A stretch of DNA of 64,000 nt. Source: Methylomonas montana (GTDB lineage: Bacteria > Pseudomonadota > Gammaproteobacteria > Methylococcales > Methylomonadaceae). Each line of letters starts with the position of its first letter. Position 1 is the first letter of the stretch. The position numbers and the translations under genes were made by a program. The notes below the pieces were generated by a model, which ran no database searches, was not told where the DNA came from, and saw only the letters and a program-made list of their open reading frames with translations. Location: the NCBI RefSeq assembly GCF_030490285.1, contig NZ_CP129884.1:1612001-1676000 (forward strand), given 5' to 3'. Shown here piece by piece: positions 54,757-64,000 of the stretch.

Positions 54757-56112
54757 ATGAAACACATCGAACTCCTCTCCCCGGCCGGCACCCTGCGCAA
54801 CATGCGCTACGCTTTTGCATTTGGTGCCGATGCGGTTTATGCCGGGCAGCCGCGTTATAGCTTACGGGTACGCAATAACGATTTTCTATCGGAAAACTTA
54901 GCTAAAGGCATAGCCGAAGCCCACCAATTGGGCAAGAAGTTTTTTCTGGCCGCCAATGTGATTCCGCATAACGCCAAAATCAAAACCTTTTTGAAAGACA
55001 TGGCGCCGATTATCGCGATGCAGCCGGATGCCCTGATCATGGCCGATCCGGGTCTGATTATGATGACTCGCGAGCAATGGCCGGACATGCCGATTCATCT
55101 GTCGGTGCAAGCCAATACCGTCAATTATGCCAGCGTCAGGTTCTGGAAGAGCATGGGCGTGGAGCGGGTGATTCTGTCTCGGGAATTATCGCTGGACGAG
55201 ATCGCCGAGATTCGTCAGCAATGTCCGGACATGGAATTGGAAGTGTTTGTGCATGGCGCCTTGTGCATTGCCTATTCCGGTCGCTGTCTGTTGTCAGGTT
55301 ATTTCAATCATCGCGATCCGAATCAAGGTACCTGCACTAATTCCTGCCGTTGGAAATACGATACCAAGCCGGCGGTGGAAAATGCTGAGGGCGATTATTT
55401 GTTGGCTGAGAGTGCTGTCATTTCGATGAACGATTTGAACCAGGGGCTAAATACCGCCAGCTGCGGTGGTGCCGATCGGCATCCCTTGGCGGACAATATT
55501 TATTTCCTGGAAGAAGAAGGCCGTCCGGGTGAGTTGTTGCCAGTGATGGAAGACGAAAACGGTACCTATATTATGAATTCCAAGGACTTGCGGGCGATTG
55601 AGCACGTGCAGCGCCTGGTGGAAATCGGTATCGATAGTCTGAAAATCGAGGGTCGCACCAAGTCGCATTTTTACGTGGCGCGCACCGCGCAAACTTATCG
55701 ACAGGCCATAGACGACGCCTTGGCCGGTCGTCCTTTCCAGCCCGAGTTGCTGGGCGTTTTAGATAATCTGGCTAATCGTGGCTATACCGATGGTTTTTAT
55801 CAGCGCCATCATACGCACGAGCATCAAAATTACCTGTCCGGCTATTCCAAAAGCCATCAGCAACAGTTCTGCGGCGAAATTACCCATTACGATGCCGAGA
55901 GCGGTTGGGCTGATATTAGCGTCAAGAATAAGTTTTCGCTGGGCGATAAGCTGGAATTGATCCTGCCGCACGGCAATCGGGATATCACCGTCGAAAATAT
56001 GGTCGACAAATACGGCCAGCCCATGCAGGAGGCGTCCGGCGGCGGTTATGAAGTGAAGATTCCGCTGCCCGATGTCGATTGCCAATACGGATTGCTGGCG
56101 CGTTATTACTAG
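54757..56112 (+). CDS. trhP: tRNA 5-hydroxyuridine synthase TrhP (peptidase U32 family, YegQ)
   Basis: This 451-residue protein belongs to the U32 family. YegQ/TrhP is known to help form 5-hydroxyuridine at tRNA position 34 in a prephenate-dependent way. The start HIELLSPAGTLRNMRYAFAF, the U32 signature EVFVHGALCIAYSGRCLLSG and the four conserved cysteines (C170, C177, C193, C197), probable iron-sulphur ligands, are present. The C-terminal beta domain is also present, so it is full length. It is preceded by a new transcription start region and followed 15 nt later by the rraA-like gene. Protease function should not be assumed from the old family name. Confidence 0.92.
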   Translation: MKHIELLSPAGTLRNMRYAFAFGADAVYAGQPRYSLRVRNNDFLSENLAKGIAEAHQLGKKFFLAANVIPHNAKIKTFLKDMAPIIAMQPDALIMADPGLIMMTREQWPDMPIHLSVQANTVNYASVRFWKSMGVERVILSRELSLDEIAEIRQQCPDMELEVFVHGALCIAYSGRCLLSGYFNHRDPNQGTCTNSCRWKYDTKPAVENAEGDYLLAESAVISMNDLNQGLNTASCGGADRHPLADNIYFLEEEGRPGELLPVMEDENGTYIMNSKDLRAIEHVQRLVEIGIDSLKIEGRTKSHFYVARTAQTYRQAIDDALAGRPFQPELLGVLDNLANRGYTDGFYQRHHTHEHQNYLSGYSKSHQQQFCGEITHYDAESGWADISVKNKFSLGDKLELILPHGNRDITVENMVDKYGQPMQEASGGGYEVKIPLPDVDCQYGLLARYY

Positions 56113-56127
56113 GCCTTGGAGGCTGAT

Positions 56128-56613
56128 ATGTCGTTTCTTACCGCCGATTTATGCGATCGGTTTTCAACTCAAGAAAACTTTCAAATCGCCGAGCCTTTGT
56201 TCCGGCATTTTGGCGGTAAAAGCCAGTTTAGTGGCCAAATCACTACTTTGAAAGTATTTGAAGACAATACTTTGGTGCGCACCACGTTAGAAGAGAAAGT
56301 CAATGATCGGGTGTTGGTGATTGACGGTGGCGGTTCCAAACGTTGCGCTTTACTGGGCGACACCTTAACCGGTTTGGCGGTAGAAAATGGCTGGCAAGGC
56401 ATCGTCGTGTACGGCAGTATCCGTGGCTCGGAGGCGATTGATCGAATGCCGATAGGGGTGATGGCCCTGAATACTCATCCATTGTGCAGTAGTAAACACG
56501 GTCACGGTCACCGGGACTCGGTGATCACTTTTGCCGGTGTCAACTTCAAAAAAGATCACTATTTGTATGCCGATAGCGACGGAATTATCGTCTCGGAAAC
56601 AAAATTGGATTAA
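56128..56613 (+). CDS. rraA: RraA-family protein (RNase E regulator or HMG/CHA aldolase-like)
   Basis: This 161-residue protein has ATG 56128 with GGAGG five nt upstream; a start at 56116 is unlikely. Family motifs are FSGQITTLKVFEDN, VLVIDGGGSKRCALLGDTL and GWQGIVVYGSIRG. The family ranges from RNase E inhibitors to aldolases. In the aldolases and E. coli RraA the last motif is usually RD; here it is RG (residue after R is Gly), so aldolase activity by the usual acid is doubtful. It may be the RraA regulator type. Trimer formation is expected. Confidence 0.82.
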   Translation: MSFLTADLCDRFSTQENFQIAEPLFRHFGGKSQFSGQITTLKVFEDNTLVRTTLEEKVNDRVLVIDGGGSKRCALLGDTLTGLAVENGWQGIVVYGSIRGSEAIDRMPIGVMALNTHPLCSSKHGHGHRDSVITFAGVNFKKDHYLYADSDGIIVSETKLD

Positions 56614-56650
56614 AATCGTTTCGTCTTAACCCAGTAAAATACTCAAGAAT

Positions 56651-57607
56651 ATGCAAATCGTACTCGCTAACCCTCGTGGATTCTGTGCCGGCGTTGACCG
56701 GGCTATTGAAATTGTCGATCAGGCGATCGATACCTTCGGTGCGCCGATTTACGTGCGGCACGAAGTGGTGCATAACCGTACCGTGGTCGATGGTTTGAAG
56801 GAAAAGGGCGCTATTTTTATCGAAGAACTCAGCGATGTGCCGGTCGGATCGTATTTGATTTTCAGCGCGCACGGCGTTTCCAAACAGGTGCAAAAAGAAG
56901 CCGAGGAACGCAAACTGACTGTATTCGATGCCACTTGTCCGCTGGTGACCAAGGTGCACATGCAAGTCGCCAAGCATGCCAAGCAAGATAGAGAAGTGAT
57001 TCTGATTGGCCATGCCGGCCACCCGGAAGTGGAAGGCACCATGGGGCAGTACGATAAATGCACCGAACATGGTGATATTTATCTGGTGGAAACGCCGGAC
57101 GATGTCAAAAACCTGAAAGTCAATAATCCGGATAATCTGGCCTATGTCACGCAAACCACATTGTCGATGACCGATACCAAAGTCATGGTCGACGCGCTGC
57201 GCGAACAATTTCCGTCGATCAAGGAACAGAAGAAGGACGATATTTGCTACGCTACCCAAAACCGTCAGGATGCGGTCCACGATTTAGCGAAAATATCAGA
57301 TCTGATTTTGGTGGTCGGTTCGCCAAACAGCTCCAACTCAAATCGCTTGCGGGAAATTGCCGAACAGTTGGGCAAGCCGGCGTTCCTGATCGACACTCAT
57401 AAAGACTTACGGCAGGAATGGTTGGATGGCGTCGAGGTGGTTGGCGTCACCGCTGGCGCATCGGCACCGGAAGTATTGGTGCAGGAAGTGATTAACCAAT
57501 TGAAGGAATGGGGCGGAGAAAACACTAACGTCCGTGAAAATAAGGGCATTGAAGAAAAAGTGGTATTCTCGATTCCGAAGGAATTGAAAAAAGCCATGGA
57601 AGCTTGA
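56651..57607 (+). CDS. ispH: 4-hydroxy-3-methylbut-2-enyl diphosphate reductase
   Basis: This 318-residue iron-sulphur enzyme is the last step of the MEP pathway, giving isopentenyl and dimethylallyl diphosphate. The three cluster cysteines are present (C12 in RGFCAGV, C96 in DATCPLV, C199 in DICYATQ), with the substrate-binding His residues (H41, H74, H124) and E126. Full length. It begins 37 nt after the rraA-like gene and is followed by a rhodanese gene. Confidence 0.97.
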   Translation: MQIVLANPRGFCAGVDRAIEIVDQAIDTFGAPIYVRHEVVHNRTVVDGLKEKGAIFIEELSDVPVGSYLIFSAHGVSKQVQKEAEERKLTVFDATCPLVTKVHMQVAKHAKQDREVILIGHAGHPEVEGTMGQYDKCTEHGDIYLVETPDDVKNLKVNNPDNLAYVTQTTLSMTDTKVMVDALREQFPSIKEQKKDDICYATQNRQDAVHDLAKISDLILVVGSPNSSNSNRLREIAEQLGKPAFLIDTHKDLRQEWLDGVEVVGVTAGASAPEVLVQEVINQLKEWGGENTNVRENKGIEEKVVFSIPKELKKAMEA

Positions 57608-57631
57608 TTTGAATAATCTCTGGAGAGTTTT

Positions 57632-57991
57632 ATGACTGTTACCGCTCAAGAACTAGTGGCTGCCGCAAAACAGCAGATTACCGAAATCGATTTGACGGCT
57701 GCGCAAGGCCAGTTAGGCGGCAGTTTGATTCTCGACGTCAGAGAGCCCGCCGAATATGCCGCCGGGCATCTTCCGGGCGCTATCAATATTCCGCGCGGGG
57801 TATTGGAGTTTAAAATCGACAGTCATCCGGATTTTCAAGGCAAGCAACAGTCGGCCATTATGGTTTATTGTCAGACCGGCGGCCGTTCAGCACTGGCTAC
57901 GCAAACGCTGAATCAATTGGGTTATAGTAGCGCGGTCAGCATGGCTGGCGGTTTCAAGGCTTGGTCGGAGAGTGGTTTAAGCATTGACTGA
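57632..57991 (+). CDS. Rhodanese-domain sulphurtransferase
   Basis: This 119-residue single-domain rhodanese has [21 protein letters not shown] in the first half and the active-site loop C80-QTGGRS. Such proteins move sulphane sulphur between donors and acceptors; the acceptor is unknown. GGAGAG upstream gives a fair ribosome-binding site. It is cytoplasmic, as there is no signal peptide. Its 3' end overlaps hslR by 8 nt. Confidence 0.9.
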   Translation: MTVTAQELVAAAKQQITEIDLTAAQGQLGGSLILDVREPAEYAAGHLPGAINIPRGVLEFKIDSHPDFQGKQQSAIMVYCQTGGRSALATQTLNQLGYSSAVSMAGGFKAWSESGLSID

Positions 57992-58382
57992 GCTTAACGA
58001 AATCCGCATCGATAAATGGTTGTGGGCGGCGCGCTTTTTTAAAACCCGCGGATTGGCCGCCGAGGCGGTCAACGGCGGCAAGGTACACGTTAACGGCCAG
58101 CGTTGTAAACCGGGAAAAGAGGTCAAAGCCGGCGATCTGATTACCGTTAGCAAAGATCAATATACTTGGGAAGTTCGGGTTACCGATCTCAACAAACAAC
58201 GCCGCCCCGCTCAAGAGGCGGCGTTGCTCTATAGCGAAGATCAGGCCAGCATAGCCAAACGGCTCAAGCAGGTCGAATTACACAAACAGCAACAGGCTAT
58301 GCAACATCCTTCCGAGCGCGAGCATAAGCCTAACAAGAAACAGCGCCGTCAGATTCATCGCTTCAAACAAGACGCACTTTGA
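57984..58382 (+). CDS. hslR: Heat-shock RNA-binding protein Hsp15 (S4 domain)
   Basis: This 132-residue protein has an S4 RNA-binding domain ([23 protein letters not shown] to [18 protein letters not shown]) and a highly basic, charged C-terminal tail (about 85-132). Hsp15 rescues stalled 50S subunits that carry nascent chains. The start is a TTG at 57984 inside the rhodanese gene, as no ATG fits. Length and tail match the HslR family. Confidence 0.92.
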   Translation: MTELNEIRIDKWLWAARFFKTRGLAAEAVNGGKVHVNGQRCKPGKEVKAGDLITVSKDQYTWEVRVTDLNKQRRPAQEAALLYSEDQASIAKRLKQVELHKQQQAMQHPSEREHKPNKKQRRQIHRFKQDAL

Positions 58383-58579
58383 ACGGCCATTGTGGTCAGC
58401 GCACAAAACAATAGCCACACACACCGCTTCAATTTATTATTCCTTGTTAATTTGCAGAGAATTAGCGATTGATTAGCCTGTGTCGAAAAGCTGGCAACAG
58501 GGCTGATTGCGTGTATCGAATCGTGGTTAAGCGAGGGATAAGAACGCGGTTCTAAATTTAAACAATATTGCTTCGGGCG

Positions 58580-58596
58580 TATGCGAGATCCGCATA
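58580..58596. other. Perfect inverted repeat upstream of the lipoprotein gene
   Basis: TATGCG-AGATC-CGCATA (58580-58596) is a 6-bp perfect palindrome with a 5-nt centre, 34 nt before the ATG of the lipoprotein gene. It could be an operator or a hairpin in the leader. The rest of the 247-bp gap (58383-58629) shows no gene. Confidence 0.4.
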
Positions 58597-58629
58597 TCGA
58601 CCCAGATGGCGGACACTATAGGATCATGA

Positions 58630-60408
58630 ATGTCGGTACGTTGTTTATTAGTTATCAGTATGGCCTTGCTGGGTAGCGGTTTGTTGGCGGGTTGCGCCAC
58701 CACCCGGCAAATTGCGGTTGATTATCCTAAAACCGAAACTTTTCCGATCAAACCTCTACGTGGTCAGGCCGCGGTTAGCGGCGACGATTATTACGTACAA
58801 CTGGTTTCCGATTTTGAATTCAAGGGCGATAACGCCTTGAAAGGCGGTTGCAGCGATGTCGGCGGCCAATACGAAAACGGCGATTTGTCTGCGGCCCTGG
58901 TGTTCAGCATCCATAACGATGCGCTCAAACTTAAACGCGAAGCCAGCGGTTTTTTGTATCAGGCCACGACCGGCAAATGCAACTTCAAACTGGAAACCAA
59001 AAAAGCTTATTTGACGCCTTGGCTGCGGTTGGATTCCAGCAAGGATACTTTGATCGATTACAACTTTTTGACCAGCAATAGTCACGAAGCCAATCTTTCG
59101 CAACTGGTCAGCGATGTGAATGCCGCCAGTACTTTGTTCGCATTGACCGGTGTCGGCACCGGCATGGCGGTGATGGGTAAGTTGGCCGGCAATTGGGTGG
59201 AAAGTAATCCGCAAGTAGTGGCTAAAAACCCGGCCACCACCGGCAAATACAGCTCGGAAACGCATTCCCTGCCGGCCGCCGTGGTGCTGGCGGGCGACAG
59301 CGGCAATCTCAATCAAAGCCGCTTGGCGGTTTACGAAGTGGTCGAAGCCGGTTTGAAGGCTTGGGCTTCCGAAACTAAATTGCTTGGCGAGTTGCGTGTA
59401 TACCCGGAAATCGCCTCGTCGCTGTTATTGAAAACCGCCGGCGATGTCACGCCCGATGCTCACGATTTATCGCTGGAAGAATTATGGCGGGTGCCAATTC
59501 AGACCGCTAACGGCGAACTCAGTCTGCGCCAGTTGATTGAGCAAATCGATCCGGCCACGAAACCCAATTTACAGCCCGATTGGCAAAATTATCCAGAGGT
59601 GGAAAGCCAATGCCGCCGCTTGAAGTTGGCGCTGAAGGATTTGGGCTTCAATAAATTCGATCGCAACGCGGTGTTATATTATTTTCTGAGCAAATCGTCG
59701 CCGGATTGGAAAAACTTCAATATCTCCGCGCAACGGGCGATGACCGACGAGATTCGTCCTAAGTTATTGGAACAATATCGCCTTAAGGATTTCTCAGGCT
59801 GTCTGGCCGGTGAGGATTATGCGGTGATGAAGAGCATGAAATTGGCGGTAAACACCGAACAGGACTGGGAAGCCTTGACCAATTCCAGACAGAAGAAAGA
59901 AGGCGTCATCAGTCCGATTCAATCTGCCGCGCGGCAATTTTTGTCGGCCTTGCAAAATCCCAATAAAGACGAAGCGGCTCGTCAGTTGTATCCGTTATTA
60001 AATACCGAAAAAGGCGGTAACGGCACGGTGCTGTTACAAAACCATTTAAGTAATTTCGGTCTGGAAACTTTGTTGCAATTGCCGACGATTGCCGATGAAG
60101 GAGTCACGGTCAATGCCGGGCAATTGGCCGGGGTGTTTAGCGGTCTGAATGTGGAAACTTATAGTTGCGCGCGTCCGGCGCAGGAACAAGGTCAGCCTTT
60201 GGCCAATATCGGCATTATGTTGTTTGTCACTAAACCCGGCAGTCCTCGCGAAAAAGGCGGGGCGTTGGAGTTCGAATTAGTGCAGGGTAAGATTGCCCGT
60301 TTGGCCTTCCAGCATCCGTCCTTCCGGGATTTCGAACAAAATCTGGCTGACTATCCCGATCTGGGCGGTTGCCGAATTGAAGCCGATTTTATAAACAAGC
60401 TGCATTAG
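58630..60408 (+). CDS. Lipoprotein of unknown function
   Basis: This 592-residue protein starts at ATG 58630 with AGGA upstream. A lipoprotein signal peptide ends in LLAGC (Cys22), so it is lipid-anchored, with no Asp at +2 to hold it in the inner membrane. The rest is soluble and hydrophilic, without a recognised domain; the middle has LSLEELWRVPIQTANGELSL and VESQCRRLKLALKDLGFNKF, and the end resembles no known enzyme. The DUF748 gene follows after 13 nt, making a two-gene unit. Base composition is like the housekeeping genes. Confidence 0.75.
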   Translation: MSVRCLLVISMALLGSGLLAGCATTRQIAVDYPKTETFPIKPLRGQAAVSGDDYYVQLVSDFEFKGDNALKGGCSDVGGQYENGDLSAALVFSIHNDALKLKREASGFLYQATTGKCNFKLETKKAYLTPWLRLDSSKDTLIDYNFLTSNSHEANLSQLVSDVNAASTLFALTGVGTGMAVMGKLAGNWVESNPQVVAKNPATTGKYSSETHSLPAAVVLAGDSGNLNQSRLAVYEVVEAGLKAWASETKLLGELRVYPEIASSLLLKTAGDVTPDAHDLSLEELWRVPIQTANGELSLRQLIEQIDPATKPNLQPDWQNYPEVESQCRRLKLALKDLGFNKFDRNAVLYYFLSKSSPDWKNFNISAQRAMTDEIRPKLLEQYRLKDFSGCLAGEDYAVMKSMKLAVNTEQDWEALTNSRQKKEGVISPIQSAARQFLSALQNPNKDEAARQLYPLLNTEKGGNGTVLLQNHLSNFGLETLLQLPTIADEGVTVNAGQLAGVFSGLNVETYSCARPAQEQGQPLANIGIMLFVTKPGSPREKGGALEFELVQGKIARLAFQHPSFRDFEQNLADYPDLGGCRIEADFINKLH

Positions 60409-60421
60409 TTCTTAACGGTTG

Positions 60422-63373
60422 ATGATGAGTATGAACCGGAAAAAAATGCTGATTTCGGCAGGGATCGTAGCGGCAGCGCTGGCCATCTATGCCTTGCTGG
60501 GGTTCTACTTGGTGCCGTATATCGCGGTGAACAAACTACCGGTAGTGTTGCAGCAGAAAACCGGGCAACAAACTCAGCTGAAATCGGTTCGTCTAAACCC
60601 GTTCAGTTTCATATTGGAGTTGGAAGGCTTTGCCTTGTCTTCTGCCGCGGATGGCAAAAATTTGCTCGGCTTCGAGCGTCTAGTGATCGATCTGGATGTC
60701 ATCGAATCGGCGAAATTGGGCGGCATGGTTTTGGAAGGTATCGAGTTGCTAAAACCGCAGTTTAATATCGAACGCCGCGCCGATGGCATGTTCAATTTTG
60801 CGGAGTTACTAGCTAAGCCGGCGGAGCCCGAACCAGAAGCGCAGGACAACGGTGGCGACAGCTTGGCGTTATTGATACATCAAGTCGCGATTAAAGAGGG
60901 ACGGATCGGCTGGCAGGACGCCGCGACCGGACAAGTGTTGTCGGAGAACCTGTTGCCGCTGAATTTGACGTTTAGCGAGCTTAGCACCCAGGCGGCAAGC
61001 AATGCGGTCGGCGAGCTGAATGTGGGTTTGGAGTCGGGCGGTACGATCGAATGGCGCGGCGATTTTACGATTGCGCCATTGGCTTCAAAAGGCCATCTGA
61101 CATTGGCAAACATTAGCCTGGCAAGAGGCTGGCAATTGTTTTTGCAACAAATTTTGCCAATGCAGATCGTCGACGGTCGGCTCGGTTTGCAAGTCGATTA
61201 CGCATTGTCGGAAGCGCCGGATGGCTTGCTAACCACGGTCAGCAACGGCAATGTCGACATAAAGCAGCTGGAAATTACCGAGAAAAATCAGGGTAAGCGT
61301 TTGCTAAGCGTCCCGGCCTTGGCGATTGGCGGGATTAACGTCGATGTCAATCAACAACAAGTCGGCATTGCCTCGCTGTCCAGTAGCGATGCCGTCATCA
61401 AAGCCTGGCTGCAAGCCGACGGTGTGCTGAATTACCAGGCACTGTTTGCCGGCGATTCCCCCGCGCCGGCGGCGGCTCAAACTGCTTCGGCGCCGCCGGC
61501 AACTGTCGTCAAGCCATGGCTGATTAAGCTTGATGAGTTGGCACTAAACAATTACGCAATCGACTTTACCGACCTCACCTTGAAAAAGCCGGTCGAACTG
61601 CAATTGAGCGAGCTGAACTGTAAATTGCAGAAATTCGATAATCAAGAAAATGGCAAATTGCCGGTGCAATTCAGCAGCCGATTCAATCGATCCGGCAGTT
61701 TGAAAATCGACGGCGAGATGAGCCTGGAACCCTTTGCCGCGATTGCGGCTTTAGACATCAAGAGCGTCAATCTGAAAGTGTTCCAGCCATATCTGGATCA
61801 GTATCTGAAACTGGATTTAGTCGACGGCGACTTTAACGGCAAGGGGAACTTGCAATTGGCGGCTGCCGATCAATTGCAACTGACGTTTCAGGGCGAAGCG
61901 AATCTCGACGGCTTGATTACCCGCGATCAGGCTAAAAACAAAGATTTTCTAAAATGGGCCAATTTAGCGCTGATAGGCGTCGACATCGATTTAGCCAAAC
62001 AGGATTTCAAGATTGGCAAGGTGATGTTCGATCGGCCTTACCTACGCTTTAACATCAAAAAAGACGGCAAAACCAATGTCGACGACATCATGGTGTCGCA
62101 GAAACCGGCCAAGACAGTAGCGACTGCTAAATCGGTGCCTAAACCCGAGTCGGGCAAATCCGGCGAGTCGCGCGTGAGCATCGGTAAAATCGAACTGAAG
62201 GACGGAAAATCCGATTTTGCCGATTATTCCTTGATTTTGCCGTTCGTCGCGGAAATGAATAGTTTAAATGGCGATGTTAGCGGTTTTTCCTCGGATAAAG
62301 ATGCCGAGGCCAAGCTGGTGCTGAAAGGTAAGGTTTATGATATGGCCACGGTGGGGATTAAAGGCAAATACCAATTTGATAATGGAGATTCCGATATTAC
62401 CCTAAATTTTGCCAATATGCCTTTGCCTTTGATTACCCCGTATATGGCGGAATTTGCCGGCTACAAAATCGAAAAAGGCCAGATGACTCTTGATTTACAG
62501 TATAAGATCAAGCATCGGCAACTAGAAGTGCGGAATAAACTGTTTATCGACCAATTGACTTTGGGTGAGCATATCGAAAATCCCAATGCTGTATCGTTGC
62601 CTCTGCATTTGGCCATCGCCTTGTTGAAAGATACCGACGGTAAGATCAATCTGGATTTTCCAATTACGGGTAGTCTGGAGGATCCTAAATTCAGCATCGG
62701 TTCCTTGATTGCCGATGTTCTGGTCAATCTGGTAGCCAAAGTAGCAACTTCGCCATTCAAGGCGATAGCCTCGTTGTTGGGCGATGATACAGATTTCAGC
62801 ACGGTTAGCTTCGCGCCGGGTAGCGCCGAGCTGGTCGCCGAGGAAACGGCCAAGTTGGATCAACTGAAAAAAGCCTTGGACAGCAAACCCGAGTTGACTT
62901 TGGAAGTCAAAGGCATTGCCTATCAAAATCTGGATTGGCCAGCGATGCGTTTAGAGGCGGTGAAGGACGTCTTGAAAAAAATGAAGTCGGGTGAATTGCT
63001 CGATAAAGGCCAGAAAGTCCGTCACGAGTACATCGAGTTGTCCGATGACGACTATAAACGTTTGTTGGCGAAATTTTTTGGCGAAGTGTTCCCGCAGGAT
63101 ATGGATCGCTCATTGTTGGGCAGGCCGCGGATTAAAAACGATCCGAATGCCGATTTTTATACGGTGGCGCGGCAAAAACTGGAAGGCGTTTTTCCACCAG
63201 ACCCGCAGCGCCTTAACGATTTGGCAGTTGCTAGAGCCAACCATATTGCGCAGTATCTGACTGAGCCAGGCGGCATTAGTAAAGATAGGGTGTATATTCT
63301 GGCTACCGAACTCAGCCAGGCCGAAACAGCCGACGGTATTACATCGGTTTTATCCTTGAACGCGTCGCAGTAA
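60422..63373 (+). CDS. DUF748 envelope protein (AsmA-like)
   Basis: This 983-residue protein is counted from ATG 60422; TTG 60419 and ATG 60431 are also in frame. An N-terminal membrane anchor (about 10-30) is followed by a long periplasmic region of beta-type repeats. The start (LKSVRLNPFSFILELEGFAL) and the FNIERRADGMFNFAELL segment are hallmarks of DUF748. The family resembles AsmA/TamB proteins, now linked to lipid transport between membranes. A C-terminal part (VSFAPGSAELVAEETAKLDQ) resembles the start of an OmpA-like domain. It lies behind the lipoprotein, a possible outer-membrane partner. Confidence 0.87.
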   Translation: MMSMNRKKMLISAGIVAAALAIYALLGFYLVPYIAVNKLPVVLQQKTGQQTQLKSVRLNPFSFILELEGFALSSAADGKNLLGFERLVIDLDVIESAKLGGMVLEGIELLKPQFNIERRADGMFNFAELLAKPAEPEPEAQDNGGDSLALLIHQVAIKEGRIGWQDAATGQVLSENLLPLNLTFSELSTQAASNAVGELNVGLESGGTIEWRGDFTIAPLASKGHLTLANISLARGWQLFLQQILPMQIVDGRLGLQVDYALSEAPDGLLTTVSNGNVDIKQLEITEKNQGKRLLSVPALAIGGINVDVNQQQVGIASLSSSDAVIKAWLQADGVLNYQALFAGDSPAPAAAQTASAPPATVVKPWLIKLDELALNNYAIDFTDLTLKKPVELQLSELNCKLQKFDNQENGKLPVQFSSRFNRSGSLKIDGEMSLEPFAAIAALDIKSVNLKVFQPYLDQYLKLDLVDGDFNGKGNLQLAAADQLQLTFQGEANLDGLITRDQAKNKDFLKWANLALIGVDIDLAKQDFKIGKVMFDRPYLRFNIKKDGKTNVDDIMVSQKPAKTVATAKSVPKPESGKSGESRVSIGKIELKDGKSDFADYSLILPFVAEMNSLNGDVSGFSSDKDAEAKLVLKGKVYDMATVGIKGKYQFDNGDSDITLNFANMPLPLITPYMAEFAGYKIEKGQMTLDLQYKIKHRQLEVRNKLFIDQLTLGEHIENPNAVSLPLHLAIALLKDTDGKINLDFPITGSLEDPKFSIGSLIADVLVNLVAKVATSPFKAIASLLGDDTDFSTVSFAPGSAELVAEETAKLDQLKKALDSKPELTLEVKGIAYQNLDWPAMRLEAVKDVLKKMKSGELLDKGQKVRHEYIELSDDDYKRLLAKFFGEVFPQDMDRSLLGRPRIKNDPNADFYTVARQKLEGVFPPDPQRLNDLAVARANHIAQYLTEPGGISKDRVYILATELSQAETADGITSVLSLNASQ

Positions 63374-63395
63374 ATGGCGGCTCGCCTGTTTGTAA

Positions 63396-63401
63396 TATAA
63401 T
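63396..63401 (+). promoter_or_regulatory. Candidate -10 element
   Basis: A perfect TATAAT at 63396-63401, 66 nt before the ATG of the small secreted protein. No good -35 box is found at the usual distance, so the promoter is tentative. Confidence 0.35.
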
Positions 63402-63467
63402 TGTGCGCTGTGCCGATGCAGGAACTTATCGGTTTGTCTTACAGGTTTATAAAAGATGGAGATCCCC

Positions 63468-63914
63468 ATGAGAACCAAGTTTTTTCAATTTATTCCGCAG
63501 CTAGTCGTAGCTTTTAGCGGTCTGTTATTCGCGTTGCCGGCGGCAGCGCAACCGTTAACGTCGTGTACCATGACCTACAAGCTCAGCGGCTGGTCGTTGG
63601 TTTATAAGCAGTATGATGGTATCGGCAATATCAGTTGCAGTAACGGCCAACGCGCGCAGGTGGCGCTTGCGTCGAAAAGTATCGGTTTTACCATCGGTAA
63701 ATCGGAGATAGAGGGCACCGGCGTATTTTCCGAGGTTAGGAATCTGAATGAAATATATGGCAATTTTGTTGCCTTGGAAGGGCATGCCGGCGCTACTAAA
63801 TCGGTCGATGCGCAAGTATTGACGAGGGGCGAAATTTCCCTGGTCCTGTCCGGTAAGGGGCGCGGTATCGATATTGGTGTCACCTTGGGTGCGTTGAATA
63901 TTTCGCCCAGATGA
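63468..63914 (+). CDS. Small secreted protein of unknown function
   Basis: This 148-residue protein starts at ATG 63468 with GGAG 8 nt before it; a start at 63456 would lack a ribosome-binding site. A clear signal peptide (FIPQLVVAFSGLLFALPAAA, cleavage after about residue 27) precedes a mature part of about 120 residues rich in Gly and beta pattern, with two cysteines (in SCTMTYK and ISCSNGQ) that could pair. No domain is recognised. It is likely periplasmic or exported. Confidence 0.72.
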   Translation: MRTKFFQFIPQLVVAFSGLLFALPAAAQPLTSCTMTYKLSGWSLVYKQYDGIGNISCSNGQRAQVALASKSIGFTIGKSEIEGTGVFSEVRNLNEIYGNFVALEGHAGATKSVDAQVLTRGEISLVLSGKGRGIDIGVTLGALNISPR

Positions 63915-64000
63915 AGGGCTTAAGCCCGTGTATTCTGCTAATGGTTTTTGAAATTTGTTCTATATTGGGTCGGTGAGAAATCGCCAGGCCATTGAGATTG
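63915..64000. other. Window end with a perfect palindrome
   Basis: After the small secreted protein there is a perfect 12-bp palindrome GGGCTTAAGCCC (63916-63927). No T-tract follows, so it is at best a weak transcription end. No gene start is visible in the last 70 bases. Confidence 0.4.

Overview
The window looks like a chromosomal segment of a gammaproteobacterium. HtpG, an IspH/rhodanese/Hsp15 run, a YegQ/TrhP-type U32 protein, RraA, and LPS O-antigen genes of the ABC-transporter type all fit. Base composition and the mix of repeats are compatible with a Methylococcales methanotroph, but no diagnostic gene (pmo, mxa) is present, so that placement is inference.

Left part (1-9.85 kb). A leftward pair encodes a DUF1549/DUF1553 protein with one CxxCH motif and a Tat-exported DUF1501 protein. 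A mosaic of mobile-element debris follows: an IS66 remnant whose tnpC is broken by a 49-nt double-hairpin insertion, a 5'-truncated group II intron-type reverse transcriptase, and an HsdR_N-type nuclease gene split by a complete 1.78-kb DDE insertion sequence. A dispersed repeat with a 60-nt hairpin ends this part.

Signalling and stress part (9.85-17.9 kb). A leftward three-gene operon encodes a small periplasmic phosphate-binding-like protein, an outer-membrane porin and a HAMP-PAS-GGDEF diguanylate cyclase. Next come htpG, with a near-consensus sigma-32 promoter and a clear terminator, and a rightward pair: a REC-TPR response regulator and a soluble histidine kinase.

Surface polysaccharide locus (18.0-54.7 kb, all rightward apart from one transposase). 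The order is rfbBDAC (dTDP-L-rhamnose), wzm, a VapBC-like toxin-antitoxin pair, wzt with a C-terminal carbohydrate-binding domain, two methyltransferases (the second with a coiled-coil tail), many GT2/GT4 glycosyltransferases, CDP-sugar genes (rfbG, a reductase-like SDR, rfbF), a polyprenyl-phosphate glycosyltransferase with a UPF0104 membrane protein and an FAD oxidoreductase, three large polytopic membrane proteins, a gmd-like dehydratase, two more methyltransferases and a Wzx/MurJ-like flippase. One GT2 gene is split by an IS630-family element exactly at its NSDD motif. An IS200/IS605 remnant lies between two glycosyltransferase genes. Together the genes would make, cap and export a rhamnose- and deoxysugar-containing polysaccharide. 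Several features suggest variability: the IS insertions, a G9 tract, and a -1 slippery run between a methyltransferase and a glycosyltransferase.

Right part (54.75-64 kb). Housekeeping genes trhP, rraA-like, ispH, a rhodanese and hslR are followed by an uncharacterised lipoprotein, a large DUF748 envelope protein and a small secreted protein of unknown function.
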